The notes under the pieces were generated by a model. It did no database searches and was not told the DNA's origin. It saw nothing but the letters and a program-made list of their open reading frames with translations. A stretch of 64,000 nt of DNA from Apiotrichum sp. Y4204 (lineage: Eukaryota; Basidiomycota; Tremellomycetes; Trichosporonales; Trichosporonaceae), in NCBI GenBank assembly GCA_025531455.1, contig JAMYHL010000022.1, positions 62,001 to 126,000 on the forward strand. The letters are read 5' to 3'. This document shows positions 44,921 through 55,933 of this stretch, piece after piece. A program made the translations under genes and the position numbers. The stretch's first letter is position 1, and each line of letters starts with the position of its first letter.

Positions 44921-46250
44921 ATATGAAGGCTCCGAATCTGTTGTTCCGACATGTACAGTGTGGCAAAGGCGGTCAAGCATCGTTTCCTTCGAGATTCTCT
45001 CTCTCGACTGAAGTTCTAGCGCACATTTGTTATTCATTGCTTAGAGACACATGCTCTTACTAAAGCGTCATTTGCATTCGGGTGGGTCGAGTAGCTATCT
45101 ATGTATCTTGTGAGCCTCCAGGGGGGACAAAATGAAGTGGGCTAGAATGTTGCAGAGGGCTGTGGTTGACGCTGGAGCGTTCTGGTTGTGTCGGTGGCCT
45201 GGCTGCAGGCTGCCTCATGCCACACTGTAGGAGATAGACGGCGTTAGCTTTCGCCCTGTGTTGACGCGACTGAGACTAGGAGGGGGAAATGGCAGGGGAT
45301 GAGAGGGCGTTGAGGAGGAGTGACGTAATTGTGTGTTTCAGTAGCGTGGCGATCAGGCCAGCAGCGCAGCAGCACGGGATCAAAATGGCACATTTGAATG
45401 TGACTTTATAATGTAATGCTAATGCACAGGCTCGCCGTATTGCCGGCTTCTTGTCTGCCTTAACCGTGTGTAAATCCACTCTATAGATTTCTAATCTATT
45501 CAAAAAATTGATTTTAATTGGAACACGGGAAGGGTGCCAGCGTGTGCAGTCTGCCAGCTCTTGCACGATCTTGCAAGCGACCACAACGTCCACAACGCCC
45601 ACAGCAGTGCAGCAGTGCAGTCAGTGGCCCCACTCCTCACCATCTCATTCAAATCCCCTGGCCCTCTGCCTGTGCGATTAGCCTTGCGCAATAATAGCCT
45701 TATAGCCTACTTCAGAAAGCAATTACAGTCAGCAGGCAGCAGCAACCCCCTCTCCCGCTCTCCCTGGCCCTCTGCGCCTCTGCTCGATCTGCTCTGCCTG
45801 CTGGGTTTTGCTCCCTGCGCACCCCTTCCTACCCCACCTGGTGCTTGCTACACACATCTGTCTCCACATCAATCCATCACCTCCCCTCTCTTTTCATCTT
45901 TCTCTCTCCTCTCCTCCTGGCTCGTCTACACACAATCATACAGCTTGGCGTCTGTCGGGCTCGACACTTTTAGAGACAAGAAAAAGGAAACACATCTCAG
46001 TCTTATCGCCGCCACCCAAGCGCGCTTAGAACAAGGGATAAACCGAGCAATTCACGACTTGGCACACGATCCTCATCGCCCCTTTCTGCCCCCCCACCCA
46101 CACCCACCCACACCCATCCACCCACCTACCCTTTCCGCTCCCGACACGACCACCACCACTATACCGTCAATCAACACGTAGTACAATCACTTGTTTCCTT
46201 TCAACACACCCACATAGACACCTACCCGCCCACATCCAATCACCACCACC
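44921..46250. other. Intergenic region and PP2A leader
   Basis: 3' flank of XRN1, then a long CT-rich leader of the phosphatase gene (C/T-dominated from about 45,730 to 46,250), typical of strongly expressed fungal housekeeping promoters. No coding signal. Confidence 0.55.
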
Positions 46251-47786
46251 ATGTCCTCCAACGACGAGGTCGACGGCTGGATCGCCCAGCTTATGCAGTG
46301 CAAGCCCCTCAGCGAGACTGAAGTCAAGAAGCTCTGCGACAAGGTACGTGACCGACCGTGCCGCATTTCCTTTCTCTCTCTCTCCTCCTTGGTCATGACG
46401 ACCTCTTGAACGCCAAGCAGCCTGGATTATCAATGTCTCCAACACACATGTCGTCCACTCGCCGGGGGATGGACCTCACGATGGCTCAGCTGGATGCGTC
46501 CAGCTTATGGGATGATGGGCCACTGGACCGCAAGAGAACAGTGACAACGCAGCGACCGCGTGCGTGTGCGCGTCGTGCATCCGTCAATTCGTCAACGCCC
46601 AACTTGCAAGGACATCGCGCGCCTCATTACAGTCCTCACAACTCCCCGGACTGGTCTTCGGGGCTCATATGAGAAACGCGTAGGATCAGGATGCTGCACG
46701 CTCCGTCACGCCATCGACCATCTGCGATTGGGCACGCTGGCAGTATTCATTAACACCGCCACCGTGCACCTCACTGCTTCTCGTTCTCATTTGTGGATTT
46801 GCAGTCCCCTCTACCCTTCAAGCATTGTGTTTCTAGTGCTGACTGTTCTAGGCCCGCGAGGTGCTCATGGAGGAGTCCAATGTTCAGCCGGTGCGCTGCC
46901 CCGTGACCGTCTGTGGAGACATCCACGGTCAATTCGTAAGTGTCGCAAGACCTATGACGAACAATTGATCAAAACCTAACACTGTCTCCAGCATGACTTG
47001 TCTGAGCTGTTCCGCATCGGTGGAAACTCGCCAGACACCAACTACCTGTTTATGGGCGACTATGTTGACCGAGGTTACTACTCGGTTGAGACTGTGACTC
47101 TCCTTGTCGCTCTCAAGCTCCGCTACCGTGACCGCGTAACGATTCTCCGTGGAAACCACGAGTCGCGTCAGATCACCCAAGTGTACGGCTTCTACGACGA
47201 GTGCTTGCGTAAATACGGCAACGCCAACGTCTGGAAGTTCTTCACCGACCTTTTCGACTACCTTCCTTTGACAGCCCTCATCGACAACCAGATCTTCTGT
47301 CTCCACGGTGGTCTGTCGCCCTCTATCGATACCCTCGACCACATCCGTTCGATTGACCGCATTCAGGAGGTGCCCCACGAAGGTCCCATGTGCGACCTTC
47401 TCTGGTCTGACCCCGATGACCGTTGCGGTTGGGGTATCTCGCCGCGTGGTGCCGGCTACACCTTCGGACAGGACATTTCGGAAGCGTTCAACCACAACAA
47501 CGGCCTCACCCTTGTCGCCCGTGCACACCAGCTTGTCATGGAGGGCTTCTCATGGTCACAGGAGCGCAACGTCGTCACCATCTTCTCCGCCCCCAACTAC
47601 TGCTACCGCTGTGGTAACCAGGCGGCGATTCTCGAGGTCGACGACGCCCTCAAGTACACGTTCCTGCAGTTCGACCCGGCCCCTCGTGCGGGCGAGCCGC
47701 TTGTTTCGCGCCGTCCCCCAGACTACGTGAGTACCACTGGAGTGCCCTGACAATGCTCGTTACTGACTTCCTTCCAGTTCCTGTAA
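46251..47786 (+). CDS. PPH21: Protein phosphatase 2A catalytic subunit
   Basis: Serine/threonine phosphatase, catalytic C subunit of the PP2A trimer. Exons 46251-46343, 46852-46935, 46992-47726 and 47778-47786 encode 306 aa (human 309). Metal-binding blocks are intact: [44 protein letters not shown], and [26 protein letters not shown] is the family signature. The last exon has only three codons, Phe-Leu-stop, rebuilding DYFL, the C-terminal leucine that is carboxymethylated. The residue two before Asp is Pro (RRPPDYFL) where yeast and human have Thr (RRTPDYFL). Intron 1 is 508 nt, by far the longest in the window. Nuclear and cytosolic. Confidence 0.96.
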
Positions 47787-48420
47787 TCAGCTGCATCTTG
47801 CATACATTAGATACGAGTTTGAATAACAAGGTTCTCACATTTCCGACCTATTCTTTCCCTCCGACCACCCAACACTCCTCCCCGCCCGACCGACCAATCT
47901 CGAATCAACCATTAGTCCGTTCCCGAGCGCCTGTGTCAACCACAGACTCGTGTACATTTGCCAGTCCAAGAAGAAGAAGCGAAAACAGACAGTGATGATG
48001 ACCCCCGCCCCATACGTAGACTTGATTTGCCAGATATACCCTCCAACAATCTGCGAGCTCTGTGGCCTAGAGGGCAGCAGGGTGTGGAGAGGTTGGCGTA
48101 ATACCCAATTACAAGCTAGTCTGCAGAGAGATGTAGTCACAGTAGTAGATGCGCCGTGAGACCCAACTTGGGTTGGGTGGAACAAGGTTGCAATTACAAG
48201 GAGGCGGAAGTCGCAGGTCGCAGGTCGCAGGCCTCCACTGACATGGTGCCCTGCCAATGCCCAGCCAGGGACCGCACCGGACGCGCTGATCGGTCAAATT
48301 AGCTTCCGCTTAAAAGTCGGAATCTGCATTCTTCCTTGCCTGTGCTTGTGTCCTTTGCCCCGAAGTACCGAAGTCTCCACCGCTTGCAATCTCCCTACAT
48401 CAGCTCTCTACCAACCCACC
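47787..48420. other. Intergenic region, 0.6 kb
   Basis: 3' flank of PP2A and promoter of the mL45-like gene. A short tandem GTCGCAG (x3) occurs near 48,208-48,230. No coding signal. Confidence 0.5.
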
Positions 48421-49727
48421 ATGTCGCTCTGCCCCGGTCTCCTCGCGGGAACCTCGCGTCTCGTCGCAACAGGGCGCGTGCCTCTCGCCGCGCGTGCGGT
48501 CGGTGTCCGCGCGATCACGACCTCGGCAGCACTGAGCAAGGCGAAGGATGTGTCGGTCCAGGCGTCGGACAAGGAAACCAAGCTGCGCGAGCGGTTGACG
48601 CGTCGGCTCCCGCTTGGCATTGACATGTCGGTGGCGTATGAGTACCTTGTATTTGGTGAGTGTTTCGAGTGACGGTGTGGAAGATCCGTGGGGGGCTTGA
48701 CGGCGAGTGATGGGGAAATTAGGACAGTTGTCGATGTTGGGCTGGAGAAGGCGGGAAAGGAGATCGAAGAGCCCAGTAGGGGAGTGGTTTGAGGGAAGTC
48801 CAAGAAGCGCCCTCAGGTCGGTTCCAGACCTCTGGCGGAAGTTATCCGCTTAGCGACGGGACTTGGGTTGCTGAAGGAGGCTTGCTTGCTCCTTCACATT
48901 GGCGACACGGACAGTCGAGGGGATGGCGGAGAGACTTCATCAGATATGAATCGCCCACGACGGCTATGCGAAGCTCATTATTCTTGATTCAGACGCTGAC
49001 ACAATCAGAGCCCATCGTGGACCCCGATTTCCAGCTCTCGTGGCTCATGAAGAAGGAGGGTCGTCAATACGCATGGCAGCGCATCAAGCGGTGGTACACG
49101 ACGAAGAAGTAGTGAGTACGACGGAGGCTACTTAGGGCGCTACATTACTCGACAGTGCAAGCGCTCCAACTGTCCTATCAGACTTTGACTGAACATGACA
49201 CTAACTAATGCAGCGCGTACGAGTCTTCGACTCAGGGGCTCTTCCCCGGAAACTTCGGTGCTGCTTCGGGTCTTGGACAGGCAAAGTCGATCTTGACCCG
49301 CGCAGACACTCAGTATGCGCCGCTCATGGAGGAGCTCGACCGGCTGTACCAGGCATACCAGAAGGCGCAGGCTTCGGGCGACGTTGGAGCAGTGTCTAGG
49401 CTGTCGCTGGGTCCCGCCAAGGAGCGCGGAACCAAGGTTGCTCAGGCCGTCAGCAACACGCAGTGGGAGTTTGTCAAGCACAACCAGCCGCCGCACATTG
49501 TGTCGGTCCGCTCTGGGCCTCTGAGCGCCTCGGGCGAGGGTCCTGTCGTCTGCCAGGTCGTCGTGCGGTTCGACACAACACAGAAGATCACGACGCGCGG
49601 CTCGGAGCGTCAAGTCAATGTCGTCGACAACGTCGTGTTTGACAGCAGGAGCAACTCGGGCTACTGGTTCATGGTCCAGAACACGCTGCCATTCACCCCG
49701 CCCGAGTTCCTTGAGCAGTCCAAGTAA
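48421..49727 (+). CDS. Mitochondrial mL45/Mba1-like ribosome-associated protein (Tim44-like domain)
   Basis: Exons 48421-48655, 49009-49111 and 49214-49727 (introns 353 and 102 nt) encode 283 aa. Residues 1-40 are an Arg/Ala/Ser-rich presequence without acidic residues (GTSRLVATGRVPLAARAVGV, RAITTSAAL). The C-terminal half follows the Tim44-like fold of mL45: a helical part (MEELDRLYQAYQKAQASGD), then WEFVKHNQPPHIVSVRSG, VCQVVVRFDTTQKI, NVVDNVVFDSR, and GYWFMVQNTLPF. mL45 and Mba1 dock the mitoribosome to the inner membrane for insertion of respiratory-chain proteins. The assignment rests on the WxFV....PPxxVxVRxxxL plus VxVRFxTxQ order. Both introns are long for this genome, so an extra small exon in the first cannot be excluded. 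Confidence 0.72.
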
Positions 49728-49915
49728 TACGGGGAGAGCTTTAGCGTAGATGGTTCTTTAGCTTGTTGCATGGCATACCACTCAATCTGAATACGGTGCA
49801 TGATAAATGTCTGGCATACAGGACACTTGGCTTGGCCTCCACTGTCCAATGACTTACCTTGTATGCTGGATGACTGGAGCTCGCGTGCTGTGCAATGTTC
49901 GAAGGCTGCACAACT

Positions 49916-49968
49916 GCGTATTGTGCGTACTGTGCGCATTGTGCGTTTTGTGCGCTTGTGCGCATGTG
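49916..49968. repeat. Degenerate 9-bp tandem repeat (GCGNNTTGT)
   Basis: Four 9-bp units (GCGTATTGT, GCGTACTGT, GCGCATTGT, GCGTTTTGT) are followed by two 8-bp units (GCGCTTGT, GCGCATGT). It is a short purine/pyrimidine-alternating minisatellite about 210-260 bp before ORC1. Confidence 0.75.
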
Positions 49969-50023
49969 CAGCTCTGTGGGACAACGTGATAGCCATGTGA
50001 ATTTCACGCAACAAACCACACAC

Positions 50024-50067
50024 ACGCGACACGCGACGCGCGACTCCCATTCGGCCTGCGCTACGCG
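50024..50067. promoter_or_regulatory. Cluster of ACGCG (MBF/MCB-type) elements upstream of ORC1
   Basis: ACGCG cores at 50024-50028, 50031-50035, 50036-50040 and 50063-50067, all within 155 bp of the ORC1 start. ACGCGT-like elements bind the MBF complex that drives G1/S genes in fungi. Function inferred from motif clustering and from gene identity. Confidence 0.55.
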
Positions 50068-50178
50068 CCAACCCGTCCGGCGTCCAAGTCCGGTAAACCC
50101 TTTGTTGATTTCTGACGCCCAACTGAAACCAAATCACAACCACAAGATCAACAACACCCAACCCAGCCCCCACCCACA

Positions 50179-52684
50179 ATGACATCGACACCGCGGCGCT
50201 CAACGCGCAGCCAGATGTTTACGCCGGTACAGGCGCCGGCGATCACGATCATGCCGGCAAACACGACATTTGCATGGACGTCAGCGCCAAAGGGGACAGA
50301 GGGCGCCAAGACATTCTACTCGTCGTTCAAGCGTGTGACGCAGCGGCGGGGGGCGGTCGCGCCTGTGGTGGAGATAATGCGCGGGAAAAGGATACGCGGG
50401 CGGGACGGGGGCGGGGACGGGTCGAGCTCGTCCGAGTCTGACGAGGACGAGGAGCCTGAGGCGGGGCCGTCGACAGGGCCAACTACGCCAAAGCGCCGGC
50501 GCGGTGAGACGGAGAAGCGGTTTGCGGTGGGCGACGGCGTGAGCGTCGCTGTTGAAGGCGGGAAGGAGGGAATAGGCATGCTCATTGCGCTGTGGGAGGA
50601 GCCGGAGGAAGACGACGACGACGAGAGAAGCCGTGCATCCTCGCCTGATCGTGAGGAGGGGCCGCGCATGATGGGCAAGGTGCACTGGTTCCTCCGCAAA
50701 GAGGATCTTCCGGGTGTGATGCGCAATCTGCAGCTGGAAGAGGTGAGTGATTTTGCGATTATCATGGCTGACACTGCAGAATGAGGTGCTCCTCGCCGCG
50801 TCCGCGACCCGCCCGCCGACCACGGACATGCCAATTGCTCTGCTAAACAAGACTGTTCCGATATACTCGCGGACGGTGTTCCTCGAGCAGTTTCCTGATG
50901 TGGGCAAGTCGACAAAATGGAAGGGGTGGAGCTACACCCGCGCAGGCGTGTACTGGTGCGCGAGGGCGTACGACAAGGGCGTGCGTGGCGGCAAGGTGTG
51001 GAAGGTTGACGTGGACGCGTGGAAGGGCACCGGGCGGGCGACAGGAGACTGGGATGTACCTCCTGTCGAGGAGGAGGCTTCAAGTAGCGACGAGGGCGAG
51101 GCTAGCGAGGCAGAAATCGCGGACGAGGAGGAGGAGGCCGACGACGCGAGCAGTGGGGAGGACGAGGCTGAGGAGGACGACGAGCCAAAACCGAAACGCG
51201 CCGTCCGGAAACGAGCTGCGCGTCGTGCCCCCGCAACTCCCCGCAAGGCGAAGCGCACCAAGGTGGATAAGGAGGCTGCCACTCCGCGCCGCCGCCGGGT
51301 TCCGCATGCCAAGGCGTCGGCATCCCGCCTTCCGTCTACTGTTCCCCTTGAGGATCTCCCGACAGACCCGTACGACCGCGCCCTGCGTCTTCTACATGTC
51401 GGCGCAACGCCGGAGAGTCTTCCATGTCGCGAGGAGGAGTTTGTTGACGTGCTCGCGCGCGTTGAAGAGGGAATCGAGAGTGGTGGTGGTGGCTGTCTCT
51501 GTAGGTTTGATCTAGCTTCATAAACTAACGCCAGACATCGCCGGTGTTCCGGGCACGGGAAAAACGGCGACGGTTCATGCCGTCGTGAAGGAGCTGAAGC
51601 GCAAGGCGAAGGATGGCGAGCTCGCGCCGTTCTCGTACGTTGAGATCAACGGTCTCAAGATCCCATCGCCGCAACACGCCTACAGTGTCCTATGGGAGAA
51701 CATCTCCGGACAGCAGGGTGCGAGTGCCAAAACGGCACTGCGTGGTCTCGAGGCGCACTTTGGGCGCAAGGGCGGGATAAGCGGTGTGAGAGGCCCAAGA
51801 GGGCACACTTTGTGAGTAGCATTTCCCGGTCGACCCAAGCTAACCCTCAGCGTTGTCCTGATGGACGAACTCGACCAGCTGCTCACGGCAAAACAAGATG
51901 TAGTGTACAACTTTTTTAACTGGCCGACAATGCGCGATTCGCAGCTTTTCGTGATTGCCATTGCGAATCGCATGGATCTACCACAACACCTCGCTGCTAA
52001 GATCAAGTCGCGTCTCGGTGGGTACTTGGTAATTTTCATGACCCTCTAACTCTTCCAGGTCTCCAGACCCTCCTCTTCCAGCCGTACGACCGCGCCTCGC
52101 TCATTGAGATTGTCCAGTCCCGTCTGATCGCGCATCCCGCCTCGACAGAGGACCACAACGTGCTCATGCCCGATGCGATCACGCTTGCAGCAACAAAGAT
52201 GGCGGGCACGAACGGCGACGCGCGGCGTGTGCTCGATGCATGCCGCCGCGCCGTCGAGGTTGCACTTACGCAGACGCCGCCGCGCCCCGTCGGCGCGCGC
52301 GACATGGTCGGCGTGCTCAACGCAATGTCCTCGTCGCCCGTCGCGCTGTTCATCAAGCAGTGCTCGCCGCAGCAGAAGATGCTCCTTGCCGCACTGGTGC
52401 GCTGCGTTCGCCGCGAGGGCATGCCAGAGATCCCGTGGCATGCGCTCCGGACTGACCACGATGCGCTAACGCGCTCGCTGGCCGAGTCAAACGACCTCCT
52501 CAGCGATGCCGAGCTGGCCCTCGTGCGCAGCTCGCTCATTGCGACGCATGCACTTACCGCCGCACAGGACCCGTATACCGCGCCCGATGACCGTCGCCTC
52601 GCGCTCGGCATGGAAATCGGCGAGGTCGGACGCGTACTTATGAACGAGGGAGATGCATGGCGCCGTGCGCTCGCGGGCACGTAG
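50179..52684 (+). CDS. ORC1: Origin recognition complex subunit 1
   Basis: Large subunit of the six-protein complex that marks replication origins and loads MCM helicase. Exons 50179-50742, 50780-51497, 51532-51811, 51851-52017 and 52059-52684 encode 784 aa. The N-terminal BAH domain (about 100-290) includes GMLIALWEEPEEDDDDE, KVHWFLRKEDLPGV, NEVLLAASATRPP and a tryptophan-rich end (KWKGWSYTRAGVYWCARAY). A long acidic then basic linker follows (about 300-390). The AAA+ ATPase shows Walker A GVPGTGKT (rebuilt over intron 2), FSYVEINGLKIPSPQHAYSVLWENI, Walker B VLMDELDQLLT, sensor IAIANRMDLP and GDARRVLDACRRA. The C-terminus is a winged-helix region. Nuclear. The upstream ACGCG cluster suggests cell-cycle control. 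Confidence 0.96.
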
Positions 52685-52980
52685 TTGCCACCCAGCGTGG
52701 TACGGCGGAAGGATGCATGTGGTAAAGCTCATGAAACATTCCATACCTCTTGTTAGATGCGTTAGGTGCTGCGGTTTTATCGCACTTAGCGCCATCCTAC
52801 TTCTCAATTCAGTGGGGCCCTTATCTTATCATTGGAACCGTTGATTCACGCTCGAGCCCGCTACATCATTAAGGTCATCACATCAGGCAGCTACAATTTC
52901 GAGAGAGACGTAGCAATGAGGCAGGAGGCATGGGACAGGCACAGATCGTGGGGAGAGTATTGGTGTATCGGAGTCTACGC

Positions 52981-55135
52981 TTAGAAGATGGTCGCGAGCG
53001 GCTCACCCTCCGGCTTGAGGCCAAAGTTGGGGGTGGGGTTGGCGTTGCGGCCAAAAGTGAAGCCGACCCAGTTGTTGCGATTGCCGATGCCCTTCTCCTC
53101 GACCGCCTCGACGTCGCGCTGCTTCTTGAACACCTCGGCGTACTTGGCCATATCCTCGGGGTTGGTGAACGAGTCAAAGTAGCCAACGTCCGTCTCGCCA
53201 TCGAGGACAGGGACGAATGGCGCAGGGAGCTGACGCAGCTGTCCAAACGGAAGAGACGAAAAGAAGGGGAGCGCCTGGACATCCGGCAGCGTTGTAGCAC
53301 GGTCCTTGGGGTGGGCAATCAGACTGGAAAATTAGCGGGGTTTCAGGTAACTTGTTGGCAAACTCACCGAGTGACAGCGTCCCAAGCGACGTCACTGAGG
53401 TTGAAGATCAGGTCCTCGGGGCGGTCGTAAACCGGACGGCGAAGCACCCGAGTCCAGTTCTTCAGGTTGGCCCAAGTTTCTTCGGGAGTGGAGCCAGAGA
53501 AGGGCGGGAAGCCACACAGGAACTCGAAGAGGATGCAACCCAGCGACCAGTAGTCGGCCGAGAACGTGTACGTCCGACCGCGCAAAACCTCTGGAGGCAT
53601 GTAGTCGGGCGAGCCGACAACGGAGTCGGCGTAGCGCGGCTCAGCCATGCGGATACTGCGGTAGATGGTGCGACGCTCAAGCGTGCTGCGGAAGACGAGG
53701 TCGTCGTCTGAGACCTGGTCGAGCTGTCACAGTCAGCGGCTGCAGGCCATCATTCTTACCTTCTGCTTCATCTGGTCAATCTTCTGGGGGTTAAGCGAGC
53801 CAGTCGCGAGACCAAAGTCGGTGAGTTTAACGTGGCCAGTGCCGTCCACCAGGAAGTTCTCGGGCTTCAGGTCACGGTGGATGTAACCGAGCTTGTGGAG
53901 CTCGTTCACACCGGCAAACATCTCAGCAGCGTAGAAGCGTGCGTGCTCCTCCTTGAGGACACCGGAGTTGTTGAGGAGCGTGCGGAAGTCACCACCAGGA
54001 ACGTACTCCATGGCAAGGTAGACATGGTCCTTGTCCTGGAAGGCGTACAGAAGACGAACGAGCCAGGGAGTTTTCACGGCGGTAAGAATATCACGCTCCA
54101 CGAGGACGTGCTTGACCTCGTCCATCTTGGCAAGAGTTCCCTTGCGCATCTTCTTGAGGGCACACACCTCGTTTGTGTCTGCCTTGCGTGCCAGATAGAC
54201 CGAGCCGTATCCACCCTGTCCAACCTGGGCAATAATGCGGAACTGCTCGACACGGAGCTTGGTGCGGCGCTTGCGGAGGAGCACGCGCTCGCGTCCATTG
54301 TAGCTCTGAAGCTCCTTGGTGTAGGCGTCGCCTGTGACCTGAAGTCAGTGTCGCCCAGATACACAAACTTACGTTGCGCTCGGTGGTATCCTTCTTGAAG
54401 TTCTCAAGACGACGCTTACGACCAGCGTGGTATCCGAGAAGGTCAACTGAATGTCAGCGTTTGCTCGCCGGATGAAAACGCACAATAGTAATCAAGGAAA
54501 TCTGAGTTTGTCAGTGAGAGCTCATAACCGCATTGCCACCCTGACTTACATATTTGAGCGACAGTTGCCTTGCGCTTCACCTCCGGCGACTCAACGAGCT
54601 CACGTTCCCAAAGCGCAAGGGTGCGCTGCTTGACTTGGGTCTCGGCCTCCTGCTTGGCGGTCCTCATACGAACGTCCTCGTCGTAACGTGACGCGGCGGC
54701 GACAGCACCGGGGACGCCGAGGTGCTGCTGCTTCTGGTAGTGGTACTGATGAGGGGCCGTCTTATCACCGGGCTTCAGCAAGGCAGGGTTGATGGTTCCC
54801 TTGACAGTCATCATGTGAACGTCGTCGTCGTAGGTCCCATTCTTGGGAGGCGGAACCGGAGCGCCGGCCTGGTGGCCCTTCTCCTTGTCCTGGTTCCAAA
54901 GGAACGAGAGGTAGCTGGAGCGGTCGGTGGCATTGCCGTTTGCACCGGCGGGAGCGGTGTTCTCCTTCGAGTATGCCGACGTTGTAGACGATTCCTTGGC
55001 CCTAGGAATCTTGGACGGCGTGGGGGCGCCGGCGGGGGATGTGCTGCAGGACATTGTCGTAGAGTTCTGCTGGTCCTTTGCCTTTACTGGCGAAGACGGG
55101 TTCGACTGCGCCGATTTGAGTACTCGGGCGAGCAT
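52981..55135 (-). CDS. DBF2: Mitotic-exit/septation kinase Dbf2/Sid2 (NDR/LATS family)
   Basis: AGC-family kinase that works with Mob1 at the end of the mitotic-exit or septation-initiation network. Six exons: 54550-55135, 54484-54501, 54373-54446, 53760-54338, 53368-53723, 52981-53323, encoding 651 aa. Exon 2 is an 18-nt micro-exon that rebuilds [20 protein letters not shown], the Mob1-binding N-terminal region typical of Dbf2. The kinase domain has [65 protein letters not shown], the NDR insert, [16 protein letters not shown] and [11 protein letters not shown]. The C-terminus ends with [19 protein letters not shown] and the hydrophobic motif [17 protein letters not shown] plus YFLDYY point to Dbf2 rather than Cbk1. 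The first 195 residues are a Ser/Pro/Lys-rich disordered region. Confidence 0.95.
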
Positions 55136-55933
55136 GTTGGAGAAAGAAAGAGAGAAGAAGAGAAAGAAGGGGGGAGGGGTGCGGGGGGGATACTAGTCGT
55201 ATGTGGTAACGCGAATGTTTGTGTGTGGGTGTTGGAGTGTGTGTATCTGAGCAGAGTTGTTTATGTTTACGTTGATGTTGTGAATTTGTGGTTGCTGTGG
55301 TGCTGTCGGATGTGTTTGTGGGTAGCTAGAGTCGTGTGTTTTGTTTGTGCGCTTGGGGGTCTGTGGGCGTTATTTTTTTACTTCTTCTCCTTGCCTGTGA
55401 CGACGGGGGAGGCGGGAGGACCAGAGGTACAGAGGCTGGCTGAACAGGACATGCACAGGACATGCAGGATCGCAGGGCCACAACCGAAGACGGTCCGCGC
55501 CGCGCGCCTGCTTTGTTTGTTTATCCCATCCAAAAGGCCAAAAGGGGCACAAGCGCACAGGACCACAAGCTCCCGGCCTCCCGGGCCGGGACCAGATCGA
55601 CACGCGATCACCAAGTGCACCAAAAGTCAGTCGCGAACCCCGGCAATAGCCACAGTTCTAATAGACGGAGAAACTAGTTTGAAATGATAGTCAATTAGCA
55701 ATTAAACCAAACATGTTTCTCACGGTTGTACCACTTTGATTTTCCCTCTGTGCGCCACGCGCGCCACGCGCCTCTCCTTCCGCGACCTGCACGCCTGCAC
55801 GGATTCTGAACACAAACAATCACAACAAAGGCACAGCACCTTGCCATTTGTCAACATTTCCATCGTCTTACGCTTGACGCTTGCATCCATCCTCCGCCTG
55901 TCACGGCTCATACTATCCTCGACTCTCTTCAAC
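55136..55933. other. Divergent promoter region of DBF2 and SPC25
   Basis: Shared upstream region, 0.8 kb. A GT-rich segment (55,200-55,370) is next to DBF2. Two ACGCG cores (55757-55761 and 55766-55770) in a direct CCACGCGC repeat are next to SPC25. No coding signal. Confidence 0.6.
55757..55770. promoter_or_regulatory. Paired ACGCG (MBF-type) elements between DBF2 and SPC25
   Basis: ACGCG at 55757-55761 and 55766-55770 within two tandem CCACGCGC words, 165-175 bp before the SPC25 start and about 625 bp before the DBF2 start. Same motif class as the ORC1 cluster. Confidence 0.45.

Larger units (their letters stand above)
49728..50178. other. Intergenic region and ORC1 promoter
   Basis: Contains a degenerate 9-bp tandem repeat at 49916-49968 and a cluster of ACGCG motifs at 50024-50067. 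No coding signal. Confidence 0.6.

Noticed and set aside
43493..45037. Minus-strand open frame of 514 codons opposite XRN1
   Set aside because: It is antisense to a certain XRN1 exon, is Arg/Leu/Gly-rich as expected from the complement of GC-rich codons, and has no recognisable domain.
46344..46851. Intronic C/D snoRNA in the PP2A gene
   Set aside because: ATGATG at about 46512 resembles part of a C box, but no clear RTGATGA/CTGA pair with a terminal stem was found by eye. Kept only as a suggestion to scan.
54722..55687. Plus-strand open frame of 321 codons across the DBF2 start and promoter
   Set aside because: Overlaps DBF2 exon 1 in antisense, then runs through GT-rich promoter sequence; low-complexity valine/cysteine/leucine content.
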